Shown: positions 33,726-43,007, counted from the stretch's first letter. The stretch: 64,000 nt of DNA from UBA5195 sp034432755 (GCA_034432755.1 DAOUBQ010000050.1:7033-71032); one strand, 5' to 3'. The notes: generated from the sequence alone by a model not told the origin. Translations and numbers: made by a program.

Positions 33726-36284
33726 ATGCGCAACATATTCGGTTGGCTCAACTTCCCCTCTTTTTTATTTGGCGCAATTGTGGCAACAGTCATCTGGTGG
33801 GTGTTGGCGCTGCTTCGACCCACCTTGCGGCAACTCCTAGAATCCATGCGCCAGCAACAGCGCGACCGCGCCCTGCAAGGAAGCTCCGATCTCGAAAATA
33901 CACATCGCAAAATCATCTTTCGTCAAACCCAGGGAACACACCTGGCCGCCTCACTCTTTGCTCTGGACGAAATTGCGCAAGAAACCCGTCTGCTCGCGCC
34001 GCCCGCTTATGCCGAACCCCACACACCCCGCCCGCACAGCGACATCACCGAGCAGGCCATCCCCTACCTGCCCGATTACCCCGAATTTGCGGCAGTGTAT
34101 CAGGGCGCAACCCTCACCATCCCCGAAGCCATCTCCGGCGGAGTCAACATCATCATTACCGGCCAGCCCGGAACCGGTAAAACGACCGCCCTGGCGCACC
34201 TGGCCTCCCAAATTGTTAACCGCCGCCCCGAGGTAGAAGCGCTACATGAGATGATTCCCTTCTTCATCCACGCCGCCGACCTGGGATTGCCGCTCAAAGA
34301 CCCCAAAAAGCCCACCGACTTCCTGACACCGGTCGTTGAGAAACTCATCGAAACCAGCGGCGCGCTGACGGCAGGCAAACTGCCCGGCTTCGTCGAATAC
34401 GCCTTCCAGAGCGGGCGCGCCCTGCTCCTGCTAGACGGAGTGGATGAGCTGCCCCCCACCGGCATTCAGGAAGTGAGCGCCTACCTGCGCGTCATCCTGC
34501 GCCAGTTTCCACGCACGCACATCATCACCACCGGCGCACCAGAATATGTAGACGGCCTGCTCACGCTGGGGTTCGTCCCTATGGCAATCATGCCCTGGAC
34601 CGCCCGGCAAAAGCGGGAATTCCTGCAAGTCTGGACGATGCTCTGGCAAAAATACGTCGCGACTGAAGCGTGGGCTCAGACCTCTTTAACCCCGATTGAC
34701 CCCATCTTACTTAACCGCTGGCTTTCCGAAGACAACCTGGGCCTGACCCCGCTGGAACTGACCCTCAAGGTATGGGGCGCATACGCAGGCGACGTGCGCG
34801 GCGCGCGCCCAACCGACGCCATCGAAGCCCACCTGCGGCGCCTGCTCCCGCCCCAGGCGCCCCTCGAAGCCCTGTACGCCATCGGCACGCAAGCCAGCCT
34901 GAACGGACTGGCGCTGTTTGAAACAGGACGCGCGAAAGAATGGACAAAATCGTTTGAACCCGCCGCGCCCCTTCCCGTGCCAGAATCCGAAATACTCCCC
35001 AACGAGAAAAAACCTGAAACTCAGGCAGCCGGTGGCAAAGACCCATTGAGCGGGAAAAAACAGGCCGCACCTCCCCCACGCCCGGCCAGCCTCGTCTCCC
35101 AAATGACCGTATCAGGCATTCTGGCCGCGCACGGTGGCAGTTTGGTGCGCTTTGCGCACCCCGTTTACCTGGGATTCCTGGCCGGCAAGGGTTTAAGTGC
35201 CGCCGATGCCGAAACCGTGCTAAAACAACCCCCTTGGGCCGGGCGCACCACCACCCTGCGCTATGCAGCCGCTTTTGGCGACGCAACCAACCTGGTGAAC
35301 AGCCTGCTCTCCACCGAAGACAACATCCTTCTGCGCCCACGCCTGACCGCCGCGCGTCTGTTACGCGACGCCCCACCCAAAGCTGCCTGGCGTAACGCCG
35401 TCATGAGCGCACTGATCCAGATTTTACAAAACGAAGACCATCCCGCCGCCCTGCGCGCACAGGCAATCGCCGCCTTTGCCTTAAGCGGTGACTCCAACGC
35501 CGGAGCCTTGTTCCGACAACTGATGCTGTCGCCATCGAACGAACTACGCCGCGTGGCAGCGCTCGGCGCAGGAGTGGTACATGACGGAAAATCAGTCGAG
35601 GCGCTCATCCAGGTTCTATCCTCTTCGGCCGGGGCGGCCCGGCAGGCAGCCTGCCTGGCGCTGGTGGAGATTGGCACACCTCAGGCCCTCGAAGCAATCG
35701 CTTCAGCGCTTTTGGGTGGAGATGAACAACTCCGCATCGCCGCCGCCGAAGCCCTGGCCAACCACCCCGTCGAAGGCTACGAGACCCTCAAAGACGGCGT
35801 CACCAGCCAGGATATCCTGGTGCGCCGTGCAATTGTCTATGGGCTGGCGCGCGTACGCGAGCCATGGGCACAAGAACTGCTGGCACAAATCCCAACCCAA
35901 GACGAGCAGTGGGTGGTGCGAAATGCCGCTGTCGAAGTGCTAGAAGCCTTGCAGCGGCCCAACCCACACATTCCCCAGCGCGAACTCGCCCCCGAAAACA
36001 TGCCCTGGTTAATTGAATTTGCCGGAAAATACGGCATGGGCGTCGTCCCCGGCGAGCCGGCCACCGACCTGCTCCTGCTGGCACTTAAAGACGACAACCC
36101 CGAATACCAGCAGGCAGCACTTCATTACCTGCGCCACACCCCCACCGAGGGCGTGCTGGCTGCGCTCTACCCGCACCTGTTCGGCACCGAACCCGAAATG
36201 CGCGATGGCGTATTCCGGGTTCTCTCTGAAATGGCAATGGGCGGAGCGCGCCTGCCGGCCCCACAACAATTTGGGCTGGGCTAG
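33726..36284 (+). CDS. Membrane-anchored NACHT-type NTPase with C-terminal HEAT repeats
   Basis: 852 aa. A single hydrophobic helix (residues 11-30, FLFGAIVATVIWWVLALL region) anchors the N-terminus, followed by a charged helix. The NTPase has Walker A GQPGTGKTT (146-154), Walker B LLLLDGVDELP (about 233-243) and sensor-like HIITTGAPEY. Residues about 390-470 form a Pro-rich linker. From about 570 to 850 there are repeated helical pairs of HEAT type (ALIQILQNEDHPAALRAQAI, ALGAGVVHDGKSVEALIQVL and similar). The layout matches STAND proteins: an ATP-driven switch joined to a sensing repeat array. Roles include signalling and phage defence; no known effector domain is visible here. It follows the zinc-ribbon gene. 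Confidence 0.85.
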   Translation: MRNIFGWLNFPSFLFGAIVATVIWWVLALLRPTLRQLLESMRQQQRDRALQGSSDLENTHRKIIFRQTQGTHLAASLFALDEIAQETRLLAPPAYAEPHTPRPHSDITEQAIPYLPDYPEFAAVYQGATLTIPEAISGGVNIIITGQPGTGKTTALAHLASQIVNRRPEVEALHEMIPFFIHAADLGLPLKDPKKPTDFLTPVVEKLIETSGALTAGKLPGFVEYAFQSGRALLLLDGVDELPPTGIQEVSAYLRVILRQFPRTHIITTGAPEYVDGLLTLGFVPMAIMPWTARQKREFLQVWTMLWQKYVATEAWAQTSLTPIDPILLNRWLSEDNLGLTPLELTLKVWGAYAGDVRGARPTDAIEAHLRRLLPPQAPLEALYAIGTQASLNGLALFETGRAKEWTKSFEPAAPLPVPESEILPNEKKPETQAAGGKDPLSGKKQAAPPPRPASLVSQMTVSGILAAHGGSLVRFAHPVYLGFLAGKGLSAADAETVLKQPPWAGRTTTLRYAAAFGDATNLVNSLLSTEDNILLRPRLTAARLLRDAPPKAAWRNAVMSALIQILQNEDHPAALRAQAIAAFALSGDSNAGALFRQLMLSPSNELRRVAALGAGVVHDGKSVEALIQVLSSSAGAARQAACLALVEIGTPQALEAIASALLGGDEQLRIAAAEALANHPVEGYETLKDGVTSQDILVRRAIVYGLARVREPWAQELLAQIPTQDEQWVVRNAAVEVLEALQRPNPHIPQRELAPENMPWLIEFAGKYGMGVVPGEPATDLLLLALKDDNPEYQQAALHYLRHTPTEGVLAALYPHLFGTEPEMRDGVFRVLSEMAMGGARLPAPQQFGLG

Positions 36285-36333
36285 GTAGGCCAAATGGACA
36301 ATTTGCCTTGCCGCACTGCCACGGAGCAATACC

Positions 36334-37671
36334 ATGCTGATTACGAATGCAACACTTGTCACCTGGGAGAAACCGAACCGGGTTTTAACCGGCTGGGGAA
36401 TTTACATCGAAAACGGTAAGATTGCCGACCTGGGGCCAGATTCCGAGCTAAAAAGCCGCCACCCCAACGCCTCGCTGTTCGACGCGCGCGAACAACTGGT
36501 ACTGCCCGGAAACATTTGCGCTCACACCCACTACTACGGCGCCTTCTCGCGCGGCATGGCCATCCCCGGCCAGTCGCCCACCCAGTTCTCCGAAATCCTT
36601 CAAAAACTGTGGTGGCCGCTCGACCGCTCGCTCACCGAAGAAGACATCCGCTACTCCGCCCTCTTGTGCCTGGCCGACGCCATCCGGCACGGTACAACCA
36701 CCCTGTTCGACCACCATGCCTCGCCCAACGCCATTGTTGGCTCGCTCGACGTCATCGCCGAGGCAGTGGAAACCGCCGGGGTGCGTTCTTGCCTGTGTTA
36801 CGAGGTAACGGACCGTGACGGGCCGGAGCGGATGAAAGCCGGGGTGCGAGAAAATGTTCGCTTCCTCGAAAAAGTCCGAAGCGGGCAACATCCCCTCCTT
36901 TCCGCCATCTTTGGCCTGCACGCCTCGCTCACCCTCTCCGATTCCACCCTCGACCTGTGCCGCCAGGCCGCGCCGAATGGAACCGGCTTCCACATCCACC
37001 TTTCCGAAAGCGAAGACGATGGCCGCGCTGTGCAAGAACGTGCCAGAATGCGCCCGGTGGAATGGCTCGCCAAACACGGCATTCTCGGCCCAAACAGCAT
37101 CGCTGCGCACTGCGTCCATTTAGACGAGCATGAGCGGGACATCTTGGCTGCTTCGAGAACCTGGGTTACGCATCAGCCGCGTTCAAACATGAACAACGCC
37201 GTAGGCGTGGCCCCGGTGGAAGAGTACCTGAACATGGGCATTCCCGTCTGCTTGGGCAACGACGGCTTCTCGAACGCGATGTGGGAGGAGTGGAAGGCGG
37301 CCTACCTGCTGCACAAAATCCACCACCGCGACCCACGCCGCATGGGAGGCTACACAGTGGTGGAGATGGCAATTTACAACAACGCCGCCCAGGCCACGCA
37401 CTTCTTCGGGCAAGAAATCGGCAAACTGACACCTGGCGCCGCCGCCGATTTGATATTGGTGGATTACACCCCCCCCACCCCGCTGACCGAAGACAACCTG
37501 CCCTGGCACATCCTGTTCGGCTTCCGCGAAACGATGATTACCACCACCATCGTCAACGGCAAAACCTTAATGAAAGACCGTGAATTGCTCACGCTGGACG
37601 AGAAAGAAATCGCCGCAAAAGCCCGCGCGCTGGCGGCCAAGACCTGGAAACGGTACCAGGAAAAATTCTAA
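36334..37671 (+). CDS. SsnA-like amidohydrolase / aminohydrolase
   Basis: 445 aa, metal-dependent amidohydrolase fold. HTHYYG supplies the HxH metal pair, FHIHLSES and AAHCVH the further histidines, and LGNDGFSN the catalytic Asp. The stretch DHHASPNAIVGSLDVI and RSNMNNAVG strongly resemble SsnA, an aminohydrolase found near xanthine dehydrogenase genes in other bacteria. MtaD-type S-adenosylhomocysteine or methylthioadenosine deaminases are more distant relatives. Substrate unknown. It lies 17 nt upstream of npdG and probably in the same operon. Confidence 0.8.
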   Translation: MLITNATLVTWEKPNRVLTGWGIYIENGKIADLGPDSELKSRHPNASLFDAREQLVLPGNICAHTHYYGAFSRGMAIPGQSPTQFSEILQKLWWPLDRSLTEEDIRYSALLCLADAIRHGTTTLFDHHASPNAIVGSLDVIAEAVETAGVRSCLCYEVTDRDGPERMKAGVRENVRFLEKVRSGQHPLLSAIFGLHASLTLSDSTLDLCRQAAPNGTGFHIHLSESEDDGRAVQERARMRPVEWLAKHGILGPNSIAAHCVHLDEHERDILAASRTWVTHQPRSNMNNAVGVAPVEEYLNMGIPVCLGNDGFSNAMWEEWKAAYLLHKIHHRDPRRMGGYTVVEMAIYNNAAQATHFFGQEIGKLTPGAAADLILVDYTPPTPLTEDNLPWHILFGFRETMITTTIVNGKTLMKDRELLTLDEKEIAAKARALAAKTWKRYQEKF

Positions 37672-37688
37672 CATTCACAAGGAGCAAC

Positions 37689-38360
37689 ATGTCGGACCTA
37701 CTCATCACCATCGCCGTTTTGGGCGGCACCGGCAAAGAAGGCAAGGGGCTGGCTTATCGCTGGGCCAAAGCGGGTTACAAAGTGATTATCGGCTCACGCC
37801 TGCCCGAAAAAGCGCAAGCCGCTGCTGTTGAACTGAACGAAATGCTCGACCATAAGGCCTCCATCGAAGGTCTCGATAACCTTGCTGCCGCACAAAAAGC
37901 CGATATTGCAGTGTTGACCGTCCCGTATTCTGCACACCGCAACACCCTGCTTGGATTGAAAGAGGCCCTGCAGGGCAAAATCCTGGTGGATGTAACCGTG
38001 CCGCTCGTCCCACCCAAGGTGACAAAAGTGCAAATGCCGCCCGCCGGGTCCGCCGCACAAGAAGCGGTTGAAATCCTGGGCGAGGGCGTGCAGGTCGTAG
38101 ATGCCTTCCAGAACATCTCCTTTGAACACCTGATGCACGGCGAGGAAGTTCCCTGCGACGTGCTGGTAACAGGCACGAGTAAGGCCGCGCGCGAAGAAGT
38201 GCTGAAACTGGTTAAAGCCGCAGGCCTCACTGGTTGGGACGCCGGGCCAATTGAGAACTCGGTTGTGGTGGAGGGCCTGACTTCGATCTTGATTTACATC
38301 AACAAACAATATGGCGCCACCCACACCGGAATCAAATTGACCGGAATCAACGTTCAGTAA
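37689..38360 (+). CDS. npdG: NADPH:F420 oxidoreductase family
   Basis: 223 aa. Rossmann motif VLGGTGKEGKGLAYRWAKAG, then IIGSRLPEKA, as in F420-dependent NADP reductases. VDVTVPLVPPKV and DAFQNISFEHL are family hallmarks, and AGLTGWDAGPIENS lies in the F420-binding part. It moves hydride between reduced F420 and NADP. The F420 ligase gene cofE follows, which supports an F420-using cell. An AAGGAG Shine-Dalgarno precedes the ATG. Confidence 0.9.
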   Translation: MSDLLITIAVLGGTGKEGKGLAYRWAKAGYKVIIGSRLPEKAQAAAVELNEMLDHKASIEGLDNLAAAQKADIAVLTVPYSAHRNTLLGLKEALQGKILVDVTVPLVPPKVTKVQMPPAGSAAQEAVEILGEGVQVVDAFQNISFEHLMHGEEVPCDVLVTGTSKAAREEVLKLVKAAGLTGWDAGPIENSVVVEGLTSILIYINKQYGATHTGIKLTGINVQ

Positions 38361-38417
38361 TCAGTTGCCTGTTAACAGTGGACTCTGTTGGTTATCACTG
38401 CTCACTATTCACTGGAA

Positions 38418-39206
38418 ATGCCCCTTACCATCACACCCTTGCCCAACCTGCCACTCATCCAACCCGGCGACGACCTGGCCGGGCTGATTCTCTCTTCGCT
38501 TAAACAAGCCGAAATCACCCTGCAAAATGGCGATATCCTGGTTCTGGCGCAAAAGGTGGTCAGCAAAGCCGAAAACCGGCTGGTCAATCTCGCCGATGTG
38601 ACCCCCTCGCCCCCCGCGTTAGAAGTCGCCCAAAAAACCGGCAAAGACCCGCGCCTGGCGGAATTGTTATTGCGCGAGAGCAGCGAAATCCTGCGGATGC
38701 GCACCGGCACGGCGATTGTCGAACACCGCCTGGGATTCGTGTGCGCCAACGCCGGAATTGACCAATCAAACGTCGCCCCACCCCCCTCTGCCACCAGGAT
38801 GGATGAGAACAACCAGGCAGAGTGGGTGCTGCTCCTGCCAGAAAACCCCGACCAATCTGCTGCCGAAATCCGCACCCGGCTAGAATCAGCCAGCGGAAAA
38901 CGCCTGGGAGTCCTCATCATTGATTCGCACGGGCGCGCCTGGCGGCTGGGAACGGTGGGCGTTGCCATTGGCCTGAGCGGGCTTCCTGGCCTGATAGATG
39001 AACGCGGCTGGAGAGATCTTTTTGGCTACGCGCTAAAAATCACCGTCGTTGGCGTGGCCGATGAGCTGGCCGCGGCTGCCTCGCTGGTGATGGGCCAGGC
39101 TGCCGAAGGAAGGCCGATTGTGCATGTGCGCGGATTCCCTTACCCGCTGCGCGAGGGGTCGTTCAAAGAATTACTGCGCCCCAAAGAACAAGATATGTTC
39201 AGGTAA
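38418..39206 (+). CDS. cofE: Coenzyme F420-0:L-glutamate ligase
   Basis: Adds L-glutamate to F420-0 in coenzyme F420 synthesis. 262 aa. GDILVLAQKVVSKAENR is the GTP/metal region, GFVCANAGIDQSNV the substrate loop, and VLIIDSHGRAWRLGTVG with AIGLSGL the C-terminal core. There is no C-terminal flavin domain like that of FbiB. The ATG at 38418 follows a low-complexity tract (38360-38415) in place of a normal leader, and no clear Shine-Dalgarno is visible. Other F420 synthesis genes are not in this window. Confidence 0.92.
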   Translation: MPLTITPLPNLPLIQPGDDLAGLILSSLKQAEITLQNGDILVLAQKVVSKAENRLVNLADVTPSPPALEVAQKTGKDPRLAELLLRESSEILRMRTGTAIVEHRLGFVCANAGIDQSNVAPPPSATRMDENNQAEWVLLLPENPDQSAAEIRTRLESASGKRLGVLIIDSHGRAWRLGTVGVAIGLSGLPGLIDERGWRDLFGYALKITVVGVADELAAAASLVMGQAAEGRPIVHVRGFPYPLREGSFKELLRPKEQDMFR

Positions 39207-39253
39207 AGCGAAACAGCGTTTTGCCGATGTCGTTCTCCATGCTAGCAGCAGAT

Positions 39254-39287
39254 AATCAAAAACCCTCCTGCCAGAGGGTTTTTGATT
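39254..39287. terminator. Bidirectional terminator between cofE and pfkA
   Basis: AATCAAAAACCCTC and its exact complement form a 14-bp stem with a 6-nt loop. Five A on one side and five T on the other let it end transcription from both convergent genes. Confidence 0.85.
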
Positions 39288-39315
39288 CGAAAAACTCCTT
39301 CCATTCGATGCGAAA

Positions 39316-40299
39316 TCAATGTGCCAGCAGGCCGACCATCTCGTAGTATTCCATGTTCACTTCGCGCTTGCCAGCAATCACTTCTTCGAGCGGGACATAT
39401 TCGATGCCGCGCCCCTGCAGGCCGGTCATCACCCCGCTCTTGCCCGCCAGAAGCGCTTCCACCGCCTTGACGCCCATGCGCGAGGCCAGCAGGCGGTCGT
39501 AGGCGGTCGGCGAACCACCGCGCTGGATGTGTCCCAGGATAGTGACGCGCGTCTGGAAGCCGACATCCATCGCTTCGAGCGCTTTTGCCAGTTCTTCGGT
39601 TTTATGGCCAGAGCCTTCAGCGTTGATGATGAAGGCGTGCGTTTTGCCGCGCGTATAAGCGCTTTCGATGGTTTGGGCAATTTCTTCGAGCGTAGTGGCG
39701 CGTTCTGGAATCAGGACAATTTCCGCGCCGCAGACGATGCCCGCCATGACGGCCAGGTAGCCAGAACTGCGGCCCATCGTTTCAACCAGAAAAACGCGCC
39801 CGTGCGAGGAGGCTGTGTCGCGCAGTTTATCAACGGCATCCATGATGGTGTTCATGGCGGTATCAACCCCAATCGACATGTTGGTGCCCCAAATGTCGTT
39901 GTCAATGCTGCCCGGCACGCCGACGACTTTGACTCCCTGCCGGTGCAGGGCCAGCGCGCCAGTGAGCGAACCATCCCCGCCAATGACGACCAGACCATCC
40001 ATGCCAATTTCATTCATCCGGCGGATGGCCTCGCGCTGCCCGCGCGGCTCGCGAAAGGCCAGCGAGCGCCGGGTTTGCAGAATCGTGCCACCTCGCAGCA
40101 AGATGCCGCCCACGTCGCGCGGGCCCAGTTCGCGGAATTCGCCATTCATCAGGCCCTCAAAACCGTTGTTGATGCCAATCACCCGCGCGCCACGTGCCAG
40201 GCCACCCCGTACCACCGCGCGGATGCAGGGATTCATCCCCGGGGAGTCCCCGCCCGAGGTGAGTACCCCGATTTTCATTTGTTTCTTATCCAGTGCCAT
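39316..40299 (-). CDS. pfkA: 6-phosphofructokinase (ATP-dependent type)
   Basis: Phosphorylates fructose 6-phosphate. 327 aa. GVLTSGGDSPGMN binds nucleotide, and GGDGSLTGA has Gly rather than Asp after GGD, which favours ATP over pyrophosphate as donor. PGSIDNDIWGTNMSIGVDTA contains the catalytic Asp, and LGHIQRGGSPTAYDR closes the sugar site. The start at 40299 lies four bases after the rnz stop; a second ATG at 40278 is also possible and would start exactly at KIGVLTSGGD. Confidence 0.93.
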   Translation of the reverse strand: MALDKKQMKIGVLTSGGDSPGMNPCIRAVVRGGLARGARVIGINNGFEGLMNGEFRELGPRDVGGILLRGGTILQTRRSLAFREPRGQREAIRRMNEIGMDGLVVIGGDGSLTGALALHRQGVKVVGVPGSIDNDIWGTNMSIGVDTAMNTIMDAVDKLRDTASSHGRVFLVETMGRSSGYLAVMAGIVCGAEIVLIPERATTLEEIAQTIESAYTRGKTHAFIINAEGSGHKTEELAKALEAMDVGFQTRVTILGHIQRGGSPTAYDRLLASRMGVKAVEALLAGKSGVMTGLQGRGIEYVPLEEVIAGKREVNMEYYEMVGLLAH

Positions 40300-40303
40300 A
40301 CAA

Positions 40304-41221
40304 TTATTCCCGTTTGATGATGAAATTATCAAAATCGCGCGCAATCACCGTGTTGGGGAAGATGGACTGGGCTTCGGTCAGCACGTCCTTCTCGCGGTAA
40401 CGGCGCGATATGTGTGTCAAAATCAATTGTTTAACCCCAGCCTGCTTTGCCAGTTCCGCCGCGCCGCGCGCGGTCAGGTGCGAGAACTGGCGCGCCATGT
40501 CGGCTTCTTCGTCCAGGTAGGTGGATTCAATCACGAGCGCGTCGGCCTGGCGGGCGACCTCGAGCAGGTCATCGGTGCGGCCCGTATCGCCGACCACCAT
40601 CAGTTTGGTGCCGCGCTGGAGCGGGCCAAGCACGTCTTCAGGGGAGATGACCCGCCCATCTGCCAGGGTGATGGATTGTCCCTCCACCAGCAGGCGGCGC
40701 TCCGGCCCAAAAGGGACGCCCAATTCCGTTGCTCGTTCGTTCAAAAAGGGGCGACGGGCTTTTTCCTCGAACAGGTAGCCCAGGCAATCGGGGCCACGAT
40801 GCGTGACCGGGAAGGCCGTCACGCTGAAGTTATCGGCCTCGAACACCAGGCCGGGGCCAATTTCGCGAAAGTGCAGCGACATGGGCGGCTTCTGCCCGCG
40901 CAAGACGACCTCGTTAATCAGCACGCGCACCCGGTCGAGCGTTGTCCGGCCTCCGAAAATCTCCAGTTCTTCGATGGCTTCCCAGCGCATGAAGGTGGAC
41001 ATCAACCCGCCCAGGCCCAGGATGTGGTCGAGGTGGCCGTGCGTGAGCAGGATGCGGGTCAGTTGCTTGAAACCAATCCCCGATTGGAGAATCTGACGTT
41101 GGGTCCCCTCGCCACAGTCAACGAGGAAGCGGTATTCGTCGTGCTTCACAATTTGCGCCGACAGGCCTCGCTTGGCCGACGGCGCCGAGGCAGACGTGCC
41201 TAAAAAGAGAATCTCGAACAC
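40304..41221 (-). CDS. rnz: Ribonuclease Z
   Basis: tRNA 3'-end processing nuclease of the metallo-beta-lactamase fold. 305 aa. Early motifs are LFLGTSASAP and DCGEGTQRQ, the metal site is THGHLDHILG, and then come GDTGRTD and the late His in LTHISRRY. The GTG at 41221 has AAGGA six bases upstream and gives MFEILFLGT; a TTG two codons earlier is less well placed. pfkA follows in the same direction. Confidence 0.92.
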   Translation of the reverse strand: MFEILFLGTSASAPSAKRGLSAQIVKHDEYRFLVDCGEGTQRQILQSGIGFKQLTRILLTHGHLDHILGLGGLMSTFMRWEAIEELEIFGGRTTLDRVRVLINEVVLRGQKPPMSLHFREIGPGLVFEADNFSVTAFPVTHRGPDCLGYLFEEKARRPFLNERATELGVPFGPERRLLVEGQSITLADGRVISPEDVLGPLQRGTKLMVVGDTGRTDDLLEVARQADALVIESTYLDEEADMARQFSHLTARGAAELAKQAGVKQLILTHISRRYREKDVLTEAQSIFPNTVIARDFDNFIIKRE

Positions 41222-41664
41222 AAGCAATCCTTAATCTTAGTCCACTGCAAAAAAACCTTTAAACACAAAGAACACATTGGTTTTTGCACGAGAGTCTTAA
41301 TATTAATTGTCGGGCTATTTTACCCTAAACCCTTCCGTTTGTTTTCCGAAACAGCAATTCCAAGAAAATATCCTTTTATCCTTCCATCCTGTTACCCAAA
41401 TTGGCGATTTCCGTTAATTGTCGAACAATCGTAGGGGAATCGTAGGTTAATCGTCAAGTAGTTTTTTGGGGTGCGTGATAAATTAAGAGCGTAAGGTGAT
41501 TTCTCTTCTCCTCCTTTCAATGGAGAGCCGGGGTCGGCGTCCCCGGCTCTCTCGATTCTGGGGGAAACCCTTCCCGCTTCCCAAGTCAAGTTATAATTTA
41601 GACTTAATCATTCTATTCTTAATGTGGCGGGCAAGTCCCACCATTTCCTGAGGAGCATGAATTC
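41222..41664. other. Intergenic region with an 11-bp hairpin and a TATAAT box, no gene found
   Basis: This 443-nt gap between divergent rnz and the TyrA-like gene holds no convincing coding frame. It has a perfect hairpin at 41523-41551 (GAGAGCCGGGG with its complement, 7-nt loop) without a T-tail. A TATAAT lies at 41592-41597 with no good -35, and AATCGTAGG is repeated near 41430. A small RNA or leader cannot be excluded. Confidence 0.4.
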
Positions 41665-42633
41665 ATGACCGTCCAAATTACCGTCATTGGCTTGGGCCAA
41701 CTCGGCGCTTCAATTGGCCTGGCCCTGAATGGGCGCGAAAACATCCGCCGCGTGGGGCATGACCGCGAACCGGCGGTGATGAAAAAAGCCAAAGAATTAA
41801 ACGCATTCGAGGAAACCGTCTTCAACCTGCCCGCCTCGGTCGAAAAAGCCGATGTGGTGGTCTTGTGCCTGCCGCTCGACCAGGTGGAAGACACCCTGAA
41901 GTATATCGCTCCCGACCTGCGTGAGGACGCAGTGCTGCTAGATATGTCTCCGCTCAAAAGGGTGGTGGCGGGCTGGTTCGAGAAACACGTCCCGCGCGGC
42001 AGGCATTATATCGGTCTGGTGCCGGCTATCAACCCATTGATATTGCTGGATAGCGCGCACGGCATTGAAGCCGCCCGCGCCGACTTGTTCGATAAGTCAA
42101 CCATTGGCATTACCTCTCCGCGCAATGCCCGCCCCGAAGCCATTAAACTGGCCGAAGACCTGGTGAGAATGCTGGGCGGCGAGCCGCTTTTTCTTGACCT
42201 GCTCGAAGCCGACGGGATGATGGCAACTGCCCACATCCTGCCGCAACTCGTCGCGGTTGCCATGCTCAACGCCACCGTTGGTCAGCCCGGCTGGCAAGAG
42301 ACTCGCCGCTTTGCCGGACGGCCCTACGCCCATGTCGCTGGAATCCTGGGCGGTGACACTCTCGAATCGCTCAAACAATCCCTGTTGCTCAACCCCGAAA
42401 AAACCGTCCATTCGCTCGACCTGGTAATTGGCGCGTTGACTCACTTGCGGCAGGCGGTCAACGAAGGGAACAGCCCCGACCTGGAAAGACGCCTGCGCCT
42501 GGCTTTTGATGACCACGCCGCCTGGCTGCAAGAGCGCAGCCGCGCCCAATGGGACAAGGAAGACAAAAAGCCCGTCGAAATGGATAACCCCCTCAAACGC
42601 CTGTTCACCGGCTCACGCCTCAAAAAATCGTAA
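41665..42633 (+). CDS. Prephenate dehydrogenase-like protein (TyrA fold)
   Basis: 322 aa. The N-terminal Rossmann fold is clear (ITVIGLGQLGASIGLAL, VVVLCLPLDQVEDTL), and the helical C-terminal half resembles TyrA. The usual GxHPMxG stretch of prephenate dehydrogenases is replaced by YIGLVPAINP, so the substrate-binding histidine appears to be missing. It may be a TyrA with altered chemistry or a related NAD(P)-dependent enzyme of different function. GAGGAG precedes the start. Its stop is followed by a GC-rich hairpin. Confidence 0.7.
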   Translation: MTVQITVIGLGQLGASIGLALNGRENIRRVGHDREPAVMKKAKELNAFEETVFNLPASVEKADVVVLCLPLDQVEDTLKYIAPDLREDAVLLDMSPLKRVVAGWFEKHVPRGRHYIGLVPAINPLILLDSAHGIEAARADLFDKSTIGITSPRNARPEAIKLAEDLVRMLGGEPLFLDLLEADGMMATAHILPQLVAVAMLNATVGQPGWQETRRFAGRPYAHVAGILGGDTLESLKQSLLLNPEKTVHSLDLVIGALTHLRQAVNEGNSPDLERRLRLAFDDHAAWLQERSRAQWDKEDKKPVEMDNPLKRLFTGSRLKKS

Positions 42634-42647
42634 TCGAACCTTCCGAA

Positions 42648-42678
42648 GGGAAAGGCCTGCACAATCAGCGCCTTTCCC
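42648..42678 (+). terminator. Possible terminator after the TyrA-like gene
   Basis: The stem GGGAAAGGC/GCCTTTCCC has a 13-nt loop and no T-run behind it, so termination is uncertain. Confidence 0.4.
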
Positions 42679-42746
42679 CTGTGTGTCCACCGTCTCGTTC
42701 ATGTTTAGACTTTTTCACGCAAATGACGGGAGAGCCTGATTTGGAT

Positions 42747-42998
42747 ATGCCTTTCTACTGCTACCTCCTCGAATGCGCCGACGGCACGTTTTACACCGGC
42801 TGGACCACCGACCCCGCCCGCCGCGAACGCGAACACAACGCCGGGAACGGCGCGCGCTACACCCGCAACCGTCGCCCAGTGCGCATGGTATATGTGGAGC
42901 AATTGCCCGATAAAATCTCGGCCCTCAAGCGCGAACTGGCAATCAAACGCCTGCCCCGCAAAAAGAAACAGGACTTGATTCATGGAGCGCGAGTGTAA
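42747..42998 (+). CDS. GIY-YIG domain protein (YhbQ/UPF0213-like)
   Basis: 83 aa, a stand-alone GIY-YIG nuclease fold. CYLLECADGTFYTGWT replaces GIY and YIG by CYL and YTG, then come RREREHN with the catalytic Arg and His, and Glu in VYVEQLPD. Small single-domain members of this family are common; their natural role is unclear. Start choice is uncertain: an ATG at 42723 would add eight residues. Confidence 0.85.
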   Translation: MPFYCYLLECADGTFYTGWTTDPARREREHNAGNGARYTRNRRPVRMVYVEQLPDKISALKRELAIKRLPRKKKQDLIHGARV

Positions 42999-43007
42999 TC
43001 TCGTATT

